From Syntrophaceae bacterium (GTDB taxonomy: Bacteria > Desulfobacterota > Syntrophia > Syntrophales > UBA2185): 14,025 nucleotides of DNA. Location of the stretch: assembly GCA_003508565.1 (NCBI GenBank), contig DNUI01000143.1:1-14025 (forward strand), written 5' to 3'. The notes under the pieces are model-generated. The model was not told the origin of the DNA. It did no database searches and was given only the letters and a program-made list of their open reading frames with translations. Made by a program: the position numbers and the translations under genes. Positions 13,558 through 14,025 of the stretch are shown here, piece by piece; position 1 is the stretch's first letter; the number at the start of each line of letters is the position of its first letter.

Positions 13558-14025
13558 ATGAGGAAGTATATTTTTCTTATTGTGCTTTGTCTTTCTTTGA
13601 GTGGAGCTGTTCAGGCCTTCGCAGCTGAAAAGCCGCGGATCGGTGTTTTACGATTTACCAACCATACGCACGCCGGCTGGTGGGGCTATACTTCCGGCAC
13701 GGAACTACAGGACATGCTCATTGCGGAACTGGCAAGCACCAAGGCCTTCAGGGTTCTGGAAAGGCAGGAGTTGGACAAGGTGCTCAGTGAGCAGAAACTG
13801 AGCGAGTCAGGACTGGTGGAGGAATCCACGAGAATCAGGCCCGGCAGGATTAAGGCCGCCAAGTATCTGGTTGCCGCCACTGTTTCTTCATTTCAGGAAA
13901 ACACGAGCGGCGATGAGGGAGGCGTAAATATTATGGGGTTCCGTGTGGGCGGAGCAAAGAAGACTGCCTACATGGCAGTGGATCTGAAGGTAATAAATAC
14001 GGAAACCGGTGAAATTGCCGATACA
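13558..14025 (+). CDS. CsgG-family secretion/outer-membrane assembly protein, N-terminal part (partial)
   Basis: The frame opens at ATG 13558 with CAGGAGG 7 nt upstream and runs off the window end; 156 residues are visible. A Sec signal peptide is clear (basic MRK, a hydrophobic core to about residue 20, likely cleavage after AFA near 22-23). The mature part begins RIGVLRFTNHT (27-37), followed by TELQDMLIAELASTKAFRVL (48-67), ERQELDKVLSEQKLSESG (68-85), AAKYLVAATVSSF (100-112) and VDLKVINTETGEI (141-153). This is the CsgG domain pattern; curli CsgG forms the outer-membrane export pore. Unlike E. coli CsgG there is no lipobox cysteine at the cleavage point, so it is more likely a soluble periplasmic or otherwise anchored relative. 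No curli genes are visible, so the exported substrate is unknown. Confidence 0.85.
   Translation, partial: MRKYIFLIVLCLSLSGAVQAFAAEKPRIGVLRFTNHTHAGWWGYTSGTELQDMLIAELASTKAFRVLERQELDKVLSEQKLSESGLVEESTRIRPGRIKAAKYLVAATVSSFQENTSGDEGGVNIMGFRVGGAKKTAYMAVDLKVINTETGEIADT

Noticed and set aside
1..14025. CRISPR arrays, tRNA or rRNA genes, transposases, integrases, attachment sites
   Set aside because: No regularly spaced repeats, no cloverleaf with a TTCGA-type arm near a gene gap, and no mobile-element protein motifs were found by reading both strands.

Overview
The window looks like chromosomal DNA of a Gram-negative bacterium, most likely a deltaproteobacterial (Desulfobacterota, Syntrophales-like) lineage. 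Outer-membrane biology is visible directly: a type I secretion adaptor tail, an ADP-heptose (LPS core) nucleotidyltransferase and a CsgG-family protein. The lineage is inferred from the gene mix and protein style, not from a marker gene. There is no tRNA, rRNA, CRISPR array or recognisable insertion sequence. Nearly all genes have an identifiable family.

Layout. (1) 3-149, plus strand: the last 48 codons of an HlyD-type membrane fusion protein, convergent with the next block. (2) 172-4811, minus strand: housekeeping genes in two runs. rsfS, comF and hldC/rfaE2 are tightly packed. After a 177-nt gap with a plausible promoter come dksA and priA. (3) 4812-5121: a divergent intergenic region with three AAAGTGA boxes and a nested inverted repeat. 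(4) 5122-9365, plus strand: a xylose-isomerase-like TIM-barrel protein, a DppB/DppC-type ABC permease pair with no ATPase or binding protein beside it, and a PAS-PAS-GGDEF diguanylate cyclase. (5) 9345-9725, minus strand: a small unrecognised gene with a doubtful C-terminus. (6) 10022-13346, plus strand: a compact five-gene run of Sir2 deacetylase, GNAT acetyltransferase, NRDE/TANGO2-family protein, COG1051-type Nudix hydrolase and a small Zn-dependent HDAC-superfamily deacetylase. (7) 13558-14025, plus strand: the start of a CsgG-family secretion protein that runs off the end.

The most interesting part is block 6. Gaps are 24, -10, 21 and 11 nt, so co-transcription is likely. It combines an acyl-transfer enzyme, two mechanistically unrelated deacetylases (NAD-dependent and zinc-dependent) and a Nudix enzyme of the group that can hydrolyse ADP-ribose compounds, which Sir2 enzymes produce. 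That reads like a small acylation/deacylation module, but the functional link is inference from proximity. Several starts here are non-ATG (TTG for rsfS, comF and the dppB-like gene), chosen because a good Shine-Dalgarno sequence points at them.
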